DNA of 64,000 nucleotides from Myxococcales bacterium (GTDB lineage: Bacteria > Myxococcota_A > Polyangia > Polyangiales > Polyangiaceae). The position numbers were made by a program, and so were the translations under genes. Below are positions 35,089 through 44,867 of this stretch, piece after piece. The stretch is taken from assembly GCA_903642325.1 (NCBI GenBank), contig CAHJWM010000008.1, positions 62,001-126,000 of the forward strand, in the 5' to 3' direction. The number at the start of each line of letters is the position of its first letter. The stretch's first letter is position 1. Under the pieces are notes generated by a model that did not search any database, was not told the DNA's origin, and saw only the letters and a program-made list of their open reading frames with translations.

Positions 35089-36543
35089 ATGTCCGAGGCC
35101 TCTGCCAAACGCATTCTGTCGGGCCCGCTCGGAGCTGCCGTTCTGCGCTTCGGCACTCCACTTGCTTTGGGCATGGGGCTGCAAACCGCATTCAATCTGA
35201 TCGACGCATTCGTGATCTCGCGCTTGGGTGGGGCCACTGCGGGTCCCGCGCTCGGCGCGATCGGCATCTGTGACCAGCTCGCGGCGCTCGGCACGATCGT
35301 CAGCTACGGCTTGAGCGTGGCAACGGCGACCTTGATCAGTCGCAAGGTCGGTGAGAGGCAGCCAGACGCCGTCAAAGAGATTGCCTGGCAATCCGTGCTT
35401 TTGATCGCCTTCCTCTCGCTGGTTTTCGGGGTATTGGGCGGCGTCGGTGCAAGTGTCGTGCTGCGCGACATAGTTGGCGCCAAGGGTGAAGTAGCCAACT
35501 TGGGCGTGCCCTACTTGCGCGTGATGCTGAGCGGTTCGTTCACCATTTTTTTGCTCATGCACTTGACCAGCGTGCAGCGCGCGCTCGGCAGCAGCAAGAC
35601 TCCGGTCGGCATGCTGGTCGCTTCGAACGTGCTGAACTTGGTTCTAGCGGTCGTGCTCGTATACGGCCCCGGTGACGCACCGGCTATCCTGTCATGGGGG
35701 CGCCCGATCGCGCGGCTGCTCGGCATTCCGCGCATGGGCTTGATGGGCGCCGCGTGGGCCACTCTCCTCGCTCGCTTCGTCGTGCTGGTCCCGCTGATTG
35801 CCATCCTGATGAAGCGCTTCGGGCTCTTCGGCAAGAGCTCACGGCTCGCGCCTCACTCGCAAACCATCGCCGCGATCGTGCGCTTGGGTTGGCCCTCCAG
35901 CGCCCAGCTCGTCATGCGCATTTTAGCCATGCTGCTCACGCATTCGCTGGTCGCGCGCGCTTTTACGACACCCACGGACCAGACCGCGACCACCGCTTTG
36001 GGCATTGTTTTTCGCCTGGAAACCATGGCCTTGTTCGTGGGCCTGGGTTGGGGAAGCGCCGCCCAGACTTTCGTCGGCCAGAACTTGGGCGCACAAAACC
36101 ACGAGCGCGCCAAGCGGAGCGGCTGGTACGCGGCACTGTACAACGCCTTCATGATGGGTTCGCTCGCGCTCGTTTACAGCTTGTTCGGTCAGCGCATCGT
36201 CGGCTTCTTCGACTCGGATCCAGAGGTGCTGCGGCCGGCGCTCACTTACTTGCGCTGGGTCGGACCAAGCTACCTCGGCCTCGGAATCGGAATCGTGCTT
36301 GGTTCCGCCATGCAGGGGGCCGGTGCGACCCTGCGCGCGCTCGCGCTCGATACCCTAGTCATCACCGGCTTTCAGCTACCTACGAGCGTGCTCTTCATCC
36401 TATGGTCAGGTGCGACGTACGTGGGCTTGTGGCGGATCGTGGCCTCGACCTATTTTCTATCGGCGTTGGTGTACGTGATCAGCTATCGCCGCGGTCGCTT
36501 CTTGAATGCGGTACGCACGGGGGCACCCGTACCTGTCGCCTGA
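35089..36543 (+). CDS. MATE-family efflux transporter
   Basis: 484 residues with about twelve membrane helices in two six-helix bundles, the MATE arrangement. The opening GPLGAAVLRFGTPLALGMGLQTAFNLIDAFVIS, LGAIGICDQLAALG, YLRVMLSGS and GWGSAAQTFVGQNLGAQNHERAKR with QGAGATLRA are typical. MATE proteins export organic cations, drugs or metabolites by Na+ or H+ antiport; the substrate is unknown. The ATG is 3 bp after the RNase HII-like stop, so the two genes are probably cotranscribed. Confidence 0.93.
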   Translation: MSEASAKRILSGPLGAAVLRFGTPLALGMGLQTAFNLIDAFVISRLGGATAGPALGAIGICDQLAALGTIVSYGLSVATATLISRKVGERQPDAVKEIAWQSVLLIAFLSLVFGVLGGVGASVVLRDIVGAKGEVANLGVPYLRVMLSGSFTIFLLMHLTSVQRALGSSKTPVGMLVASNVLNLVLAVVLVYGPGDAPAILSWGRPIARLLGIPRMGLMGAAWATLLARFVVLVPLIAILMKRFGLFGKSSRLAPHSQTIAAIVRLGWPSSAQLVMRILAMLLTHSLVARAFTTPTDQTATTALGIVFRLETMALFVGLGWGSAAQTFVGQNLGAQNHERAKRSGWYAALYNAFMMGSLALVYSLFGQRIVGFFDSDPEVLRPALTYLRWVGPSYLGLGIGIVLGSAMQGAGATLRALALDTLVITGFQLPTSVLFILWSGATYVGLWRIVASTYFLSALVYVISYRRGRFLNAVRTGAPVPVA

Positions 36544-36587
36544 GGACGCGTCGATCGTGACGGTTGTTCCGTTGCGTATCTGCGGAT

Positions 36588-38012
36588 ATGCTCGATTGCG
36601 TGCCTGAGCTCGAGCATTTCGACCTAGTCGTGATTGGTGCAGGCCCGGCTGGCGAAAAGGCGGCTGCGCAAGCCGGCTACTTCAAGAAGCGCGTGGCCAT
36701 CATCGAGCGCGAGTCGGAGCCGGGCGGCGCGGCGGTGAACACGGGGACTCTGCCCAGCAAAACGTTGCGGGAGACCGCGCTTTATCTCTCTGGCTATCAC
36801 GCCCGCGAGCTGTACGGCGTTGCGCTCGAGCTCGACCCCAGCGCCACCTTGCCTCGTTTGATGTCGCGCAAAAACGCAATCACGTCCGCTGAAGCCCGCG
36901 CCTACCGCAGCAATCTCGCCAAGCACGACGTCCACTATTTCCATGGCCAGGGCCGCTTGCGCGATGCACACACCGTGTCCATCACGTCCGCCGCTGGCGA
37001 GCTGTGCATCAGCGCGGATTTCGTGCTGCTGAGCACCGGCTCCAAGCCGCACCGCCCCGCCGATATCGACTTCGCGGACGACTCGATCCACGACAGCGAC
37101 GAGATCTTGACCATTCACGATCTACCGACGTCCCTCGCGATTTTGGGCGGCGGAGTGATTGGCTGCGAGTACGCCTGCATGTTCGCCGCGCTGGGGGTGG
37201 GCGTCACCCTCGTCGACGCGCGCGCAGAGATCTTACCTTTTTTGGACGCGGAGATCGTCGCCCGCCTGAAGGTGGCCATGGTCAAGCTCGGCATTCGGCT
37301 GGTGCAGGGTCAACGCTGGACAACGGTATTGCGCACGCCGGCTGGTGTCGCGGCCACATTGGCCGACGGCAGCGTGCTCGAAACCCAGCAACTGTTGTTC
37401 GCCGCCGGGCGCACGGGTTGCGCCGCGGACCTCGGGTTGGAGACGGTCGGGCTCGCCGCAGATGCCCGCGGTTACATCGCGGTCGACAAGGACTATCGCA
37501 CTCAGGTGCCGAACATCTTTGCGGCGGGCGACGTCATCGGCTTTCCTGCTCTTGCCAGCGTGTCCATGGAACAAGGCCGCGTCGCCGTGTGCCATGCGTT
37601 TGGCTTCGGCTACAAAAAGTCGGTCGCGACGGAGATGCCCTACGGCATTTACACGATCCCGGAAGTCAGCTCCTTTGGCGAAACCGAAGAGACCTGCAAA
37701 GAAAAAAACATCGACTACGTAGTCGGTCGTGCCCTTTACGAAAACAACGCGCGCGGCAAAATTACCGGCGACCTCGAAGGCATCACCAAGCTGGTCGTGG
37801 CCGCTGGAACCCGAAGAATCATCGGCATTCACGTGATTGGCGAACGGGCAACCGAGCTGGTCCATATCGGCCAGGTCGCCATCCACCTGGGCGCCACCAT
37901 CGACCTTTTCATCGACATGGTCTTCAATTACCCGACGCTCGCGGACTCCTACAAATACGCGGCGTACGACTGCTTGGCCGCCTTATCGAATCAGGTGCAG
38001 CCGGTCGGCTAA
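36588..38012 (+). CDS. sthA: Soluble pyridine nucleotide transhydrogenase (flavoprotein disulfide-reductase family)
   Basis: 474-residue flavoprotein that exchanges hydride between NADPH and NAD+. It has an FAD-binding GAGPAGEKAAAQAG, a redox-loop region GGAAVNTGTLPSKTLRE in which both Cys of the disulfide reductases are missing (as expected for SthA-type enzymes), an NAD(P)-binding ILGGGVIGCEYACMFAALG, IFAAGDVIG and a dimerisation domain with IGIHVIGERATELVHIGQ. ATG 36588 fits the family N-terminus; a TTG eight codons upstream is not needed. Cytoplasmic. Confidence 0.93.
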   Translation: MLDCVPELEHFDLVVIGAGPAGEKAAAQAGYFKKRVAIIERESEPGGAAVNTGTLPSKTLRETALYLSGYHARELYGVALELDPSATLPRLMSRKNAITSAEARAYRSNLAKHDVHYFHGQGRLRDAHTVSITSAAGELCISADFVLLSTGSKPHRPADIDFADDSIHDSDEILTIHDLPTSLAILGGGVIGCEYACMFAALGVGVTLVDARAEILPFLDAEIVARLKVAMVKLGIRLVQGQRWTTVLRTPAGVAATLADGSVLETQQLLFAAGRTGCAADLGLETVGLAADARGYIAVDKDYRTQVPNIFAAGDVIGFPALASVSMEQGRVAVCHAFGFGYKKSVATEMPYGIYTIPEVSSFGETEETCKEKNIDYVVGRALYENNARGKITGDLEGITKLVVAAGTRRIIGIHVIGERATELVHIGQVAIHLGATIDLFIDMVFNYPTLADSYKYAAYDCLAALSNQVQPVG

Positions 38013-38309
38013 CGCTGGCTCGACCTCGAGCCCAGAAATAGCTCCGGGCATTGGTATTTGTCGATGATCACGCGCGGCGGCGTGGCCGTCCCAGCCTTCG
38101 GCGACCCAGGGCAAAGCGATGCCGCGACGCGACGCGCGTTTAGCGAGGTCGTGAGCGGGCCAGAGGGCGGGCTCTTCGCGAGTGACGCTTCGGACGCCGA
38201 AGGCAGGGTGCCCCTGGGTCGCCGCATGTGACCATCCACACCATTCTCCATTTTGGCAGGAAGATCCGATGGCACGCGCGAGCACGGGGGTAGTGCTGCT
38301 CGTGAGCGC
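38013..38309. other. Convergent intergenic gap sthA-proS with a repeat fragment
   Basis: About 297 bp without a gene I can support. A minus-strand 100-codon frame (37983-38285) is open but unlike any family I know. The segment 38061-38111 shares an imperfect 51-bp repeat with 57915-57966 in the decayed region near the IS630-type fragment, so this gap may hold a remnant of a mobile or repeated element. Confidence 0.45.
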
Positions 38310-39869
38310 TCAGTAGCTCTTGGCAAACACCACGCGCATGGTGCTGGGTTCGCCACAGACGATGCAGTGACCGGGCTCGTTGATGCGAGCGGCGGCTTTG
38401 GCGCCCGCGATGCCGTAGCTCGGAATGCAGCGAATGGTGACCTTGAGCGCATCTTTGAGCGTGCTTTCGCAGTTTGCGGAGCCGCACCAGTGACTGAGCG
38501 CAAGGCCGCCGTGAATTTCGGGCTTGTTGGGGTTTCGAGGCGTGAAGAAGGCGTCGAAGGCGGCGCGGTCGTCGATGGCGTGGGTGTGCGCATCGCGCTC
38601 GGCGAGGGCACGCGCAAACATATCACTTTGCATCTGCGCCAAGAGCTCCGGCACGCGCGCGGCGAGCTCGGCGAAGGGAATCGCTTGTTTGCCGGCTGGA
38701 CCGAGATCGCGACGCGAAACCAGGGCGGTGCCGGCCGCGAGATCGCGCGGGCCGACTTCGATGCGCAGGGGCACCCCTTTTTTGATCCACTCCCATTGCT
38801 TGTCGCCGCCGCTGTTATCGCGGCGATCGACCTCGACCTCGAGCCTTCGGTCCTCGAAGCTCGCAGCGCGCAACGCGCGCGCGGCCTCGTCGATCACGAC
38901 AGAGATCGCCTCTTTCGTCTCGTCGCCACGGTAAACGGGCCAGATCACCACGTGCGCGGGCGCAATGCGCGGCGGTAGCACGAGACCATCATCGTCCGAA
39001 TGCGTCATGATCAAGCCGCCCACCAAGCGCGTGGAAACGCCCCATGATGTGGTCCAGGCGAAGTTCTGAGTGCCGGTCGCATCCAAAAACTTGATGCCGC
39101 TCGCTTCCGCGAACTTTTGGCCCAAAAAATGGGACGTTCCGGCCTGCAAGGCTTTGCGATCTTGCATCAAGGCTTCGATCGCGAAGGTGTCTACGGCGCC
39201 TGGGAAGCGCTCGCTGGCGGTCTTGGGTCCGCGGATTACGGGGATGGCCATGTATTGTTCGGCAAAGACCGAATACACGTCGAGCATCTTCAGCGTCTCC
39301 TCGCGCGCCTCGGTCTCCGTGGCGTGCGCGGTGTGACCTTCCTGCCAGAGGAATTCGGTCGTACGCAAAAACAAGCGCGTGCGCAGCTCCCAGCGGACGA
39401 CGTTGGCCCACTGGTTGATGAGCAATGGCAGATCCCGATAACTCTTCACCCACTGCGCGAAGGAAGCGCCGATGATGGTCTCCGAGGTGGGGCGCACGAT
39501 CAACGGCTCTTCGAGCTCAGCCTTGGGATCTGGGATGAGCCCGCCATTGGGGCCGGCTACGAGGCGATGATGCGTGACTACCGCGCATTCTTTGGCGAAG
39601 CCTTCGACGTGCGCGGCCTCCTTCTCCAAGAAGGATTTGGGGATGAACAGCGGGAAGTAGGCGTTCTTGTGCCCTGTTTCCTTGAACATGCGATCGAGCA
39701 CGCGTTCGATGTTCTCCCAGATGGCGTAACCCCAAGGCTTAATCACCATACAGCCGCGCACGGCTGAGTTTTCCGCAAGGTCCGCCGCGCGTACGACCTG
39801 TTGGTACCACTCGGCGTAATCTTGGGCGCGAGTCGGCTGGATGGCGGTGCGCGGGGCTTTTTGAGTCAT
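38310..39869 (-). CDS. proS: Prolyl-tRNA synthetase, eukaryote/archaeal-like type
   Basis: 519-residue class II synthetase of the short ProS type lacking the bacterial editing insertion. It has MVIKPWGYAIWENIERVLD at motif 1, RPTSETIIG and LINQWANVVRWELRTRLFLRTTEFLWQEGHTAHAT (motif 2, split), GLVLPPRIAPAHVVIWP in the anticodon-binding domain, and a C-terminal domain with two Cys pairs (WCGSANCE; HCIVCGE) and a terminal Tyr, all hallmarks of the archaeal/eukaryotic-like form. ATG 39869 has an AAGGGG site about 9 nt upstream and is chosen over 39896. Confidence 0.96.
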   Translation of the reverse strand: MTQKAPRTAIQPTRAQDYAEWYQQVVRAADLAENSAVRGCMVIKPWGYAIWENIERVLDRMFKETGHKNAYFPLFIPKSFLEKEAAHVEGFAKECAVVTHHRLVAGPNGGLIPDPKAELEEPLIVRPTSETIIGASFAQWVKSYRDLPLLINQWANVVRWELRTRLFLRTTEFLWQEGHTAHATETEAREETLKMLDVYSVFAEQYMAIPVIRGPKTASERFPGAVDTFAIEALMQDRKALQAGTSHFLGQKFAEASGIKFLDATGTQNFAWTTSWGVSTRLVGGLIMTHSDDDGLVLPPRIAPAHVVIWPVYRGDETKEAISVVIDEAARALRAASFEDRRLEVEVDRRDNSGGDKQWEWIKKGVPLRIEVGPRDLAAGTALVSRRDLGPAGKQAIPFAELAARVPELLAQMQSDMFARALAERDAHTHAIDDRAAFDAFFTPRNPNKPEIHGGLALSHWCGSANCESTLKDALKVTIRCIPSYGIAGAKAAARINEPGHCIVCGEPSTMRVVFAKSY

Positions 39870-39955
39870 GTCTGCCGGCCCCTTGGTAATCAACACCGCC
39901 TAGCGGCGCAAGATCACAGGCTTGGAGCCGAGTCCGCGACGCCCGTGGCGCTGGA

Positions 39956-40885
39956 TCAGAGCTTGCCGTTCAGCGGATCGTAGGCACTGCCGCCGGACTT
40001 GAACCCAGCGGACGACGGTGCTTTCGCGCGCCGGGCCACGCCGCGAGCCGGACCTGCACTCGCCTTGGCCTTGGCGCCATGTTTGCTCGCTTGGGCCCTG
40101 TCCTGGGCAAGTAAAGCCGCCTTCATTTCGTCGCTCAGGCCGGGCGCCGCGGTGACGTCGGACGCTTTGGTCCCTACGGCCGCGACCGGCACCGGTAAGG
40201 CAACGACGGGTGCGGCAGTAACGGGTGCTGCGGCTAAAGATTCCGACGGCTTGCTCGGAAGGGAGCCGAGCGACGCTTGGCTCTCGTTTCCTGCGCCTTG
40301 CAAGGTGGAGCGGCCAGCGCTCGATAGAAGAGCGTGCGCGCCCTCGCCCCGCAGCAACGCGACGCCGCCACCGGCCACGGTCAAGGCTGCGGCAGCGAGC
40401 AGAACGCGGCCCCAACGGCGCTTCGGGCGAAACGCTTGCTCATCGTCCAGACCCGCGCTCCGGTCGTCGATATTGCTGCTGACCGGAGCAAAGCTGGCCG
40501 GCGAGGACGCGACGACGGGAGTGAGGGACGGTATCACCGTGGCAAATCGCGCGGCGGGCACCGTGTTCATCATCGGTCGCTGGCCCGGCAGGGCTGGACG
40601 CGTTTCACTGACGACCTCGACCGCGCGCTGGGGCATTGGGGGGCGGCGTTCAACCACGGAGGGCGGCACCACCTCGGGCTCGCGCTCATCACCCAAGCCG
40701 GCGACCTCACTCAGCGTGGCCCACTGACTCTCGCCTTCGCGACATACGAACGTATTGCCATGGATGTGCCCTTCTTCGAAGGCAGCCGCGAGCTCGTCGA
40801 GCGTCAGCAGCTCCACCTCGCGCGAATCGAATTGCGCGTAGAAGCGGTCTTCGGTTTCTTCTTGTGCCATGTCGAGATTGGTCAT
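39956..40885 (-). CDS. GYF-like domain membrane protein
   Basis: 309 residues. Residues about 15-62 form a GYF_2-like domain (FYAQFDSREVELLTLDELAAAF, GHIHGNTFVCREGESQWATL), a fold common in myxobacterial signalling proteins. A Pro/Val/Ser-rich linker leads to a single membrane helix (about 160-178, VLLAAAALTVAGGGVALL) and an Ala/Pro/Lys-rich tail. No enzyme domain. ATG 40885 is used, with 40870 as an alternative. It lies between proS (86 bp) and the cytochrome lipoprotein gene, all on the minus strand. A similar GYF-like module occurs inside the kinase at 42810. Confidence 0.72.
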   Translation of the reverse strand: MTNLDMAQEETEDRFYAQFDSREVELLTLDELAAAFEEGHIHGNTFVCREGESQWATLSEVAGLGDEREPEVVPPSVVERRPPMPQRAVEVVSETRPALPGQRPMMNTVPAARFATVIPSLTPVVASSPASFAPVSSNIDDRSAGLDDEQAFRPKRRWGRVLLAAAALTVAGGGVALLRGEGAHALLSSAGRSTLQGAGNESQASLGSLPSKPSESLAAAPVTAAPVVALPVPVAAVGTKASDVTAAPGLSDEMKAALLAQDRAQASKHGAKAKASAGPARGVARRAKAPSSAGFKSGGSAYDPLNGKL

Positions 40886-41069
40886 CTCAATCACGCTAGC
40901 CGACGCACCTCGGGTCGACCATCACTGTCGACCAGTATGTGCGAATCTGATCCGCAAATAGGGCGGATTAATCCATGGCCGGCTGAAGCCCGGTCGCTGA
41001 GCGCCGATTTCGAACACGATTTTGCGAAGAAATGCCATCGTTCCCTCCGCTAAAGGACTCATAGCCTGA

Positions 41070-42677
41070 TCACATTTTGGCGCGCTCGTGCCCCGGGCCG
41101 ATGATCTTCCGCCAAGAGGCCGTGACACTCCAATCGTCATTCACGTGCGGCCGATGATGGCAAGTTGCGGCGCAAAAGCTCTGCTCGGGAATGGCGATCA
41201 GCTTATCGGCCAGGGGCGCGTCAGCGTGACGCGAGCCGGGGCCATGGCACACCTCGCACTGCACATCTTCTAATTTTTCGACGTGCGTCACGTTCGAGCC
41301 ACCGGCTTTCTCGTAGCCGGTGACATGGCACCCGACGCAGTCCAAATTGAACTCCTTGTGCTGAGAGGCGAGCGTTGCATAGGCAGACGCGTGCTGCGTC
41401 CGGTTCCAAAAATCGCGCTCGCTCTTATGACAGCTGCTACAGGCTTCGATGCCCACGTAGTGGCTCTGACCCACGGGCGCCGATGGGGGCAGTTTGTCTT
41501 TGAAGACTTCGCGATTGTGGTCGTTGACGCGCACGTAGTAACCGCTCATTAGATCGCGCACGGTGGCCTCGCTGCCCAATCTTTCGCGTACCTCGACCAG
41601 ATTGTATTGAAAGAAGCTACCTTGCGTGGGCACGCTCGGTAGCTCGAGCTTGCGACGTTCGTCTCTCAAACGTGTGAGATCCTCGCGGCGAGCGGCGAGG
41701 TCTGCATCTCCACTTTTACCAGCGGTGGCCATCGCTTGCAGGCGCACTTCCAAGTCTTTGATGCGACCGGTCAAGCTTTGGCGCTCGCTCGCCGCCGCCG
41801 TATTCGAGCCGTCTGCAAAGCTGAATTTGTCGTCACGCACGAACAAATCGACGACGCCGAGGGCTTGCAGGTGATTGGGAGCCTCGATCACCAGGGTGTT
41901 GCCGATGACCTCGGGGGGCGTAGGGGGATCGTTGGCGTCACCGATATCGTACGGTTTGCCGATCACGAGCAACTGAAAGCCGGAGACTTGGTCGAGCAAA
42001 CGCAGCGCTTCCCCACGCACCATTGCGGTGAGCAGCACATGCAACTTGGCGCCTTGCGCATCGAGCGCCGCCTTGGCGCGTTTCAGCTCTAGGAGCGTAT
42101 CCAAGGCGGTGACCCCATTTGGGAGCTTGCCATCGTACGAGGGCAGGCTTACCCCAACGACTCCGATCTTGTTGCCTGCAACATCGAAGACGCGCAGCGC
42201 GGCCAGACCCGGGCCGGTCAAGTTCGACGCGAGCGGAACGGCTTCGGCTGCCGCCGCAAGCGCGGTGAAGGTGGCCGGACCCGCGGCCCAATCATTGGCG
42301 CCGGGAGCCCACGCCCGCAAACCAGCCGCACCCAGCGAGCGGGCGAGCGCATCCGCTTTCCAAGAGTCCTGGGTTTGGCGATCGGCGCCGAGCTCCGCGT
42401 TCATGAAGAACAGCGGGCCAGCAGCGAGCAGCGCGCTGTTCGGCGCCCCATCGGCTTGGCTTTTCACGTACGCGGCAACGTGATCCACGCCCCCCAACAT
42501 GTCTTTCACACAACCGCACGGCTCGAGGGCGCCCGCGGGTGACGACAGTAAATACAGGCGCACTGTCGGCGTTTTGGGCGGGACGCTCGCCGCCTCATGG
42601 CTGCCCTTGCAGCCGCCCGCGCAAGCGGCCGTCGCAAGCAGCACAAGGGCAAAAAGAACCCGAAGCACACGAGCCAT
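41070..42677 (-). CDS. Lipoprotein: metallophosphoesterase/UshA-like domain fused to multihaem cytochrome c
   Basis: 535 residues. A lipobox-type signal (LLATAACAGGC) predicts a lipid anchor. Residues about 36-280 resemble 5'-nucleotidase-like metallophosphoesterases: ALEPCGCVKDMLGG, PGANDWAAG and VGVSLPSYDG are seen, but the first metal-binding DxH motif is not. A coiled coil (about 300-350) follows, then a cytochrome part with haem motifs CSSCH, CVGCH, CEVCH and an unusual CAATCH (CxxxCH), plus several free His. It is probably a surface or periplasmic electron-transfer protein; a hydrolase role is doubtful. It is divergent from the Ser/Thr kinase gene. Confidence 0.82.
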   Translation of the reverse strand: MARVLRVLFALVLLATAACAGGCKGSHEAASVPPKTPTVRLYLLSSPAGALEPCGCVKDMLGGVDHVAAYVKSQADGAPNSALLAAGPLFFMNAELGADRQTQDSWKADALARSLGAAGLRAWAPGANDWAAGPATFTALAAAAEAVPLASNLTGPGLAALRVFDVAGNKIGVVGVSLPSYDGKLPNGVTALDTLLELKRAKAALDAQGAKLHVLLTAMVRGEALRLLDQVSGFQLLVIGKPYDIGDANDPPTPPEVIGNTLVIEAPNHLQALGVVDLFVRDDKFSFADGSNTAAASERQSLTGRIKDLEVRLQAMATAGKSGDADLAARREDLTRLRDERRKLELPSVPTQGSFFQYNLVEVRERLGSEATVRDLMSGYYVRVNDHNREVFKDKLPPSAPVGQSHYVGIEACSSCHKSERDFWNRTQHASAYATLASQHKEFNLDCVGCHVTGYEKAGGSNVTHVEKLEDVQCEVCHGPGSRHADAPLADKLIAIPEQSFCAATCHHRPHVNDDWSVTASWRKIIGPGHERAKM

Positions 42678-42809
42678 TGGGGGGCTTTATCACTTCTTTC
42701 GGTGCTCGGCCGTCGCACCTACCTTTACCCACGCGAAGAGAGGCGCAAGTTCGGCGGGTGCACGGTTTTCGCTGTCCCACCCGTCGGAAAGCCGCTCTAC
42801 TGTGAAGCT

Positions 42810-44867
42810 GTGGCAACCGACCAAAACGGGTCCGGGGCCCAGCAACCATTCGGGCCTTTCGTGCTGGAACGGCGCATCGCCGTCGGCGGTAGCGCGGAGG
42901 TCTTCCTGGCGCGTCCGAAGCTGGGCATTCAGCCCGCCCCGCGCCTGGTCGTGAAAAAGCTGCTGCGCGCCGCGCGCGAGAGCGGAGACTTCGACGCGCT
43001 CGAGCGCGAAGCGGAGCTCCATCGCGCGGTCACGCATCGGAACGTCGTGACCGTCTTCGGGGCAGGGATGGTCGGGGACGAACCGTACCTCGCCATGGAG
43101 TATGTGGACGGGGTCGATCTGTATCGGCTCTTGCGGCGGGCCGACGCCGATGCGCGGAAGTTCCCAGCAGGGCTCGCCGCGTTCATCGCACGGCGGGTGG
43201 CGGGCGCCTTGGCCGCGGTGCATGCGGCGCGCGACGCGGAGGGCAATGCGCTTCACATCGTGCATCGCGACGTGACGCCATCGAACATCTATCTGTCGGT
43301 CGATGGCCAAGTGAAGCTCGGAGACTTCGGCATCGCTCGTTTCGAGCAACGCGTGAAGCCGGCGCAGCCAAGCACTGGTTTGAAGGGGAAATTCGGGTAT
43401 TTGGCGCCGGAGCAGGTAGCGGGGGAGCCCTTCGATCATCGGGCCGACCTATTTGCGCTCGCGGCCGTGTTTGGCGAGATGCTGATCGGTGAGCGCGTAT
43501 TCCCGGGCAGTGGACAGCTGGCCGTGCTCTTGGCGATTCGCGACGTGAACATCGGGCCGCTGCGCCACGCGGCGAGCAGCTTGCCAGAGGGCGTGCTTTC
43601 GCTGTGCGAGAAGGGCTTGGCGCGTGACCCGGACGCGCGCTTTCAAGACGCCGAAGCCTTCGCAACTGCGCTCGGGCCCTTCGAGCAGCCGTCAGCAGAC
43701 TTACAAAAAATGCTGGCCGAATGGGTGAGCTGGGCGCGGGATTCGAGCCAGCTCGCCCGGCAAATCGAAGGCCAAGTCAGAGACTCGGTGCAGCGCATGC
43801 GCGCCGTGCGAGCCCGCAGCAGCGGCGCCATTCCGTCGGTTCAGGCCGTTCAAGCCGACGCGGCTCCGCCCGACGAGGCGCCGACCTCGACCTCCCTATC
43901 CAACGTGCGCCGCGGAGACGGTCAGATCGCGTTCGGGGTTCCGTTCGCGAAGTTGATCGAGATGATCGCCATTGGCGACCTCACCGCCGACGACGAAGTC
44001 GCGCTGATGGGCGCAGATTACCGGTTCATTCGCGACGTGCACGAGTTGGGCCGCCACTTGTTACCGTCGACCACCGCCACCACGAGCCGCCTGTTCGAGC
44101 CCGGGATCCCCGATTATCAGGTACTGCTGCGCGATACGCCGATGCTCGAGGTGCTCTCGCACATGCGCCAAAAGGGCGAGAGCGGCGCCCTGTTCGTGGA
44201 GCGCGGTTCGAACACGGGGGGAGCGAGTCGCAAAGAAATTTATCTCGACAAAGGCCGCCTCCTGCACGTCGCATCTTCGGAACGCGAAGAACTGCTGGGA
44301 GAATACCTGGTACGCCGTGGTCGCTTGACGCGCGAACAACTGGAGACCGCCCTCGGCAATCTCTCGAGCTATGGCGGGCGACTGGGTGACACCCTGATTG
44401 GCATCGGGATGGTGAACGCGGTCGACGTATTCCGGGCGATCCGCGATCAGGGCCGGGACCGCGTCGCGACCCTATGTGGCTGGCAAGAAGGTCTCGTCAC
44501 GTTTTACCGCGGAACATCTCCGCAAAGGGTCGAGTTCCCTTTGGACTTGGACTTGGCTAGCCCGATGATGGCCGGCGCGATCGTCCGCGCCAAGGGGGAG
44601 CCTCAAAAGCTACTCCCCGATCAGCAGAAGCGCGTCATCCCCGGCCCACGCGCGGAAGCCATGCGTCACCCGCGCGAACGCGGCTCGGCGCCCGCATCTT
44701 TGATGCACATCGCGACATTCGTGAGCGAACGCATCACCATCGAAGCCGCGCTCGAGCGACTCGTGAATTATCGCGGCAACCAAGAAAGCCGAGCGGTCGG
44801 CGCGAAGGAAGCCTCAGCCGCGCTGGTCACGGCCGAGCTTTTAGGCTGGGTGAACTGGAGCGACTGA
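42810..44867 (+). CDS. Ser/Thr protein kinase with GYF-like and DUF4388-like domains
   Basis: 685 residues. The Hanks-type kinase domain (about 12-285) is complete: AVGGSAEVFLARP Gly-loop, VVKKLL Lys, HRDVTPSN catalytic loop, LGDFGIARFE and GYLAPEQVAGEPFDHRADLFALA. A linker is followed by a GYF-like segment (IAFGVPFAKLIEMIAIGDLTADDEVALMG, about 440-475) and a DUF4388-like region (MLEVLSHMRQKGESGALFVE, EIYLDKGRLLHV, GEYLVRRGRLTREQLETAL). There is no membrane helix, so it is cytoplasmic. GTG 42810 is the likely start; the frame is open to 42597 but overlaps the divergent gene with non-kinase sequence. An active kinase is predicted. Confidence 0.9.
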   Translation: MATDQNGSGAQQPFGPFVLERRIAVGGSAEVFLARPKLGIQPAPRLVVKKLLRAARESGDFDALEREAELHRAVTHRNVVTVFGAGMVGDEPYLAMEYVDGVDLYRLLRRADADARKFPAGLAAFIARRVAGALAAVHAARDAEGNALHIVHRDVTPSNIYLSVDGQVKLGDFGIARFEQRVKPAQPSTGLKGKFGYLAPEQVAGEPFDHRADLFALAAVFGEMLIGERVFPGSGQLAVLLAIRDVNIGPLRHAASSLPEGVLSLCEKGLARDPDARFQDAEAFATALGPFEQPSADLQKMLAEWVSWARDSSQLARQIEGQVRDSVQRMRAVRARSSGAIPSVQAVQADAAPPDEAPTSTSLSNVRRGDGQIAFGVPFAKLIEMIAIGDLTADDEVALMGADYRFIRDVHELGRHLLPSTTATTSRLFEPGIPDYQVLLRDTPMLEVLSHMRQKGESGALFVERGSNTGGASRKEIYLDKGRLLHVASSEREELLGEYLVRRGRLTREQLETALGNLSSYGGRLGDTLIGIGMVNAVDVFRAIRDQGRDRVATLCGWQEGLVTFYRGTSPQRVEFPLDLDLASPMMAGAIVRAKGEPQKLLPDQQKRVIPGPRAEAMRHPRERGSAPASLMHIATFVSERITIEAALERLVNYRGNQESRAVGAKEASAALVTAELLGWVNWSD

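Noticed and set aside
37983-38285. Minus-strand 100-codon frame in the sthA-proS gap (contains ALPWVAEGWDGHAA)
   Set aside because: I suspected a transposase remnant because a related PWAAEGFD-like reading exists at the repeat copy near 57.9 kb, but there is no start signal and no family match, so only the DNA repeat is reported.
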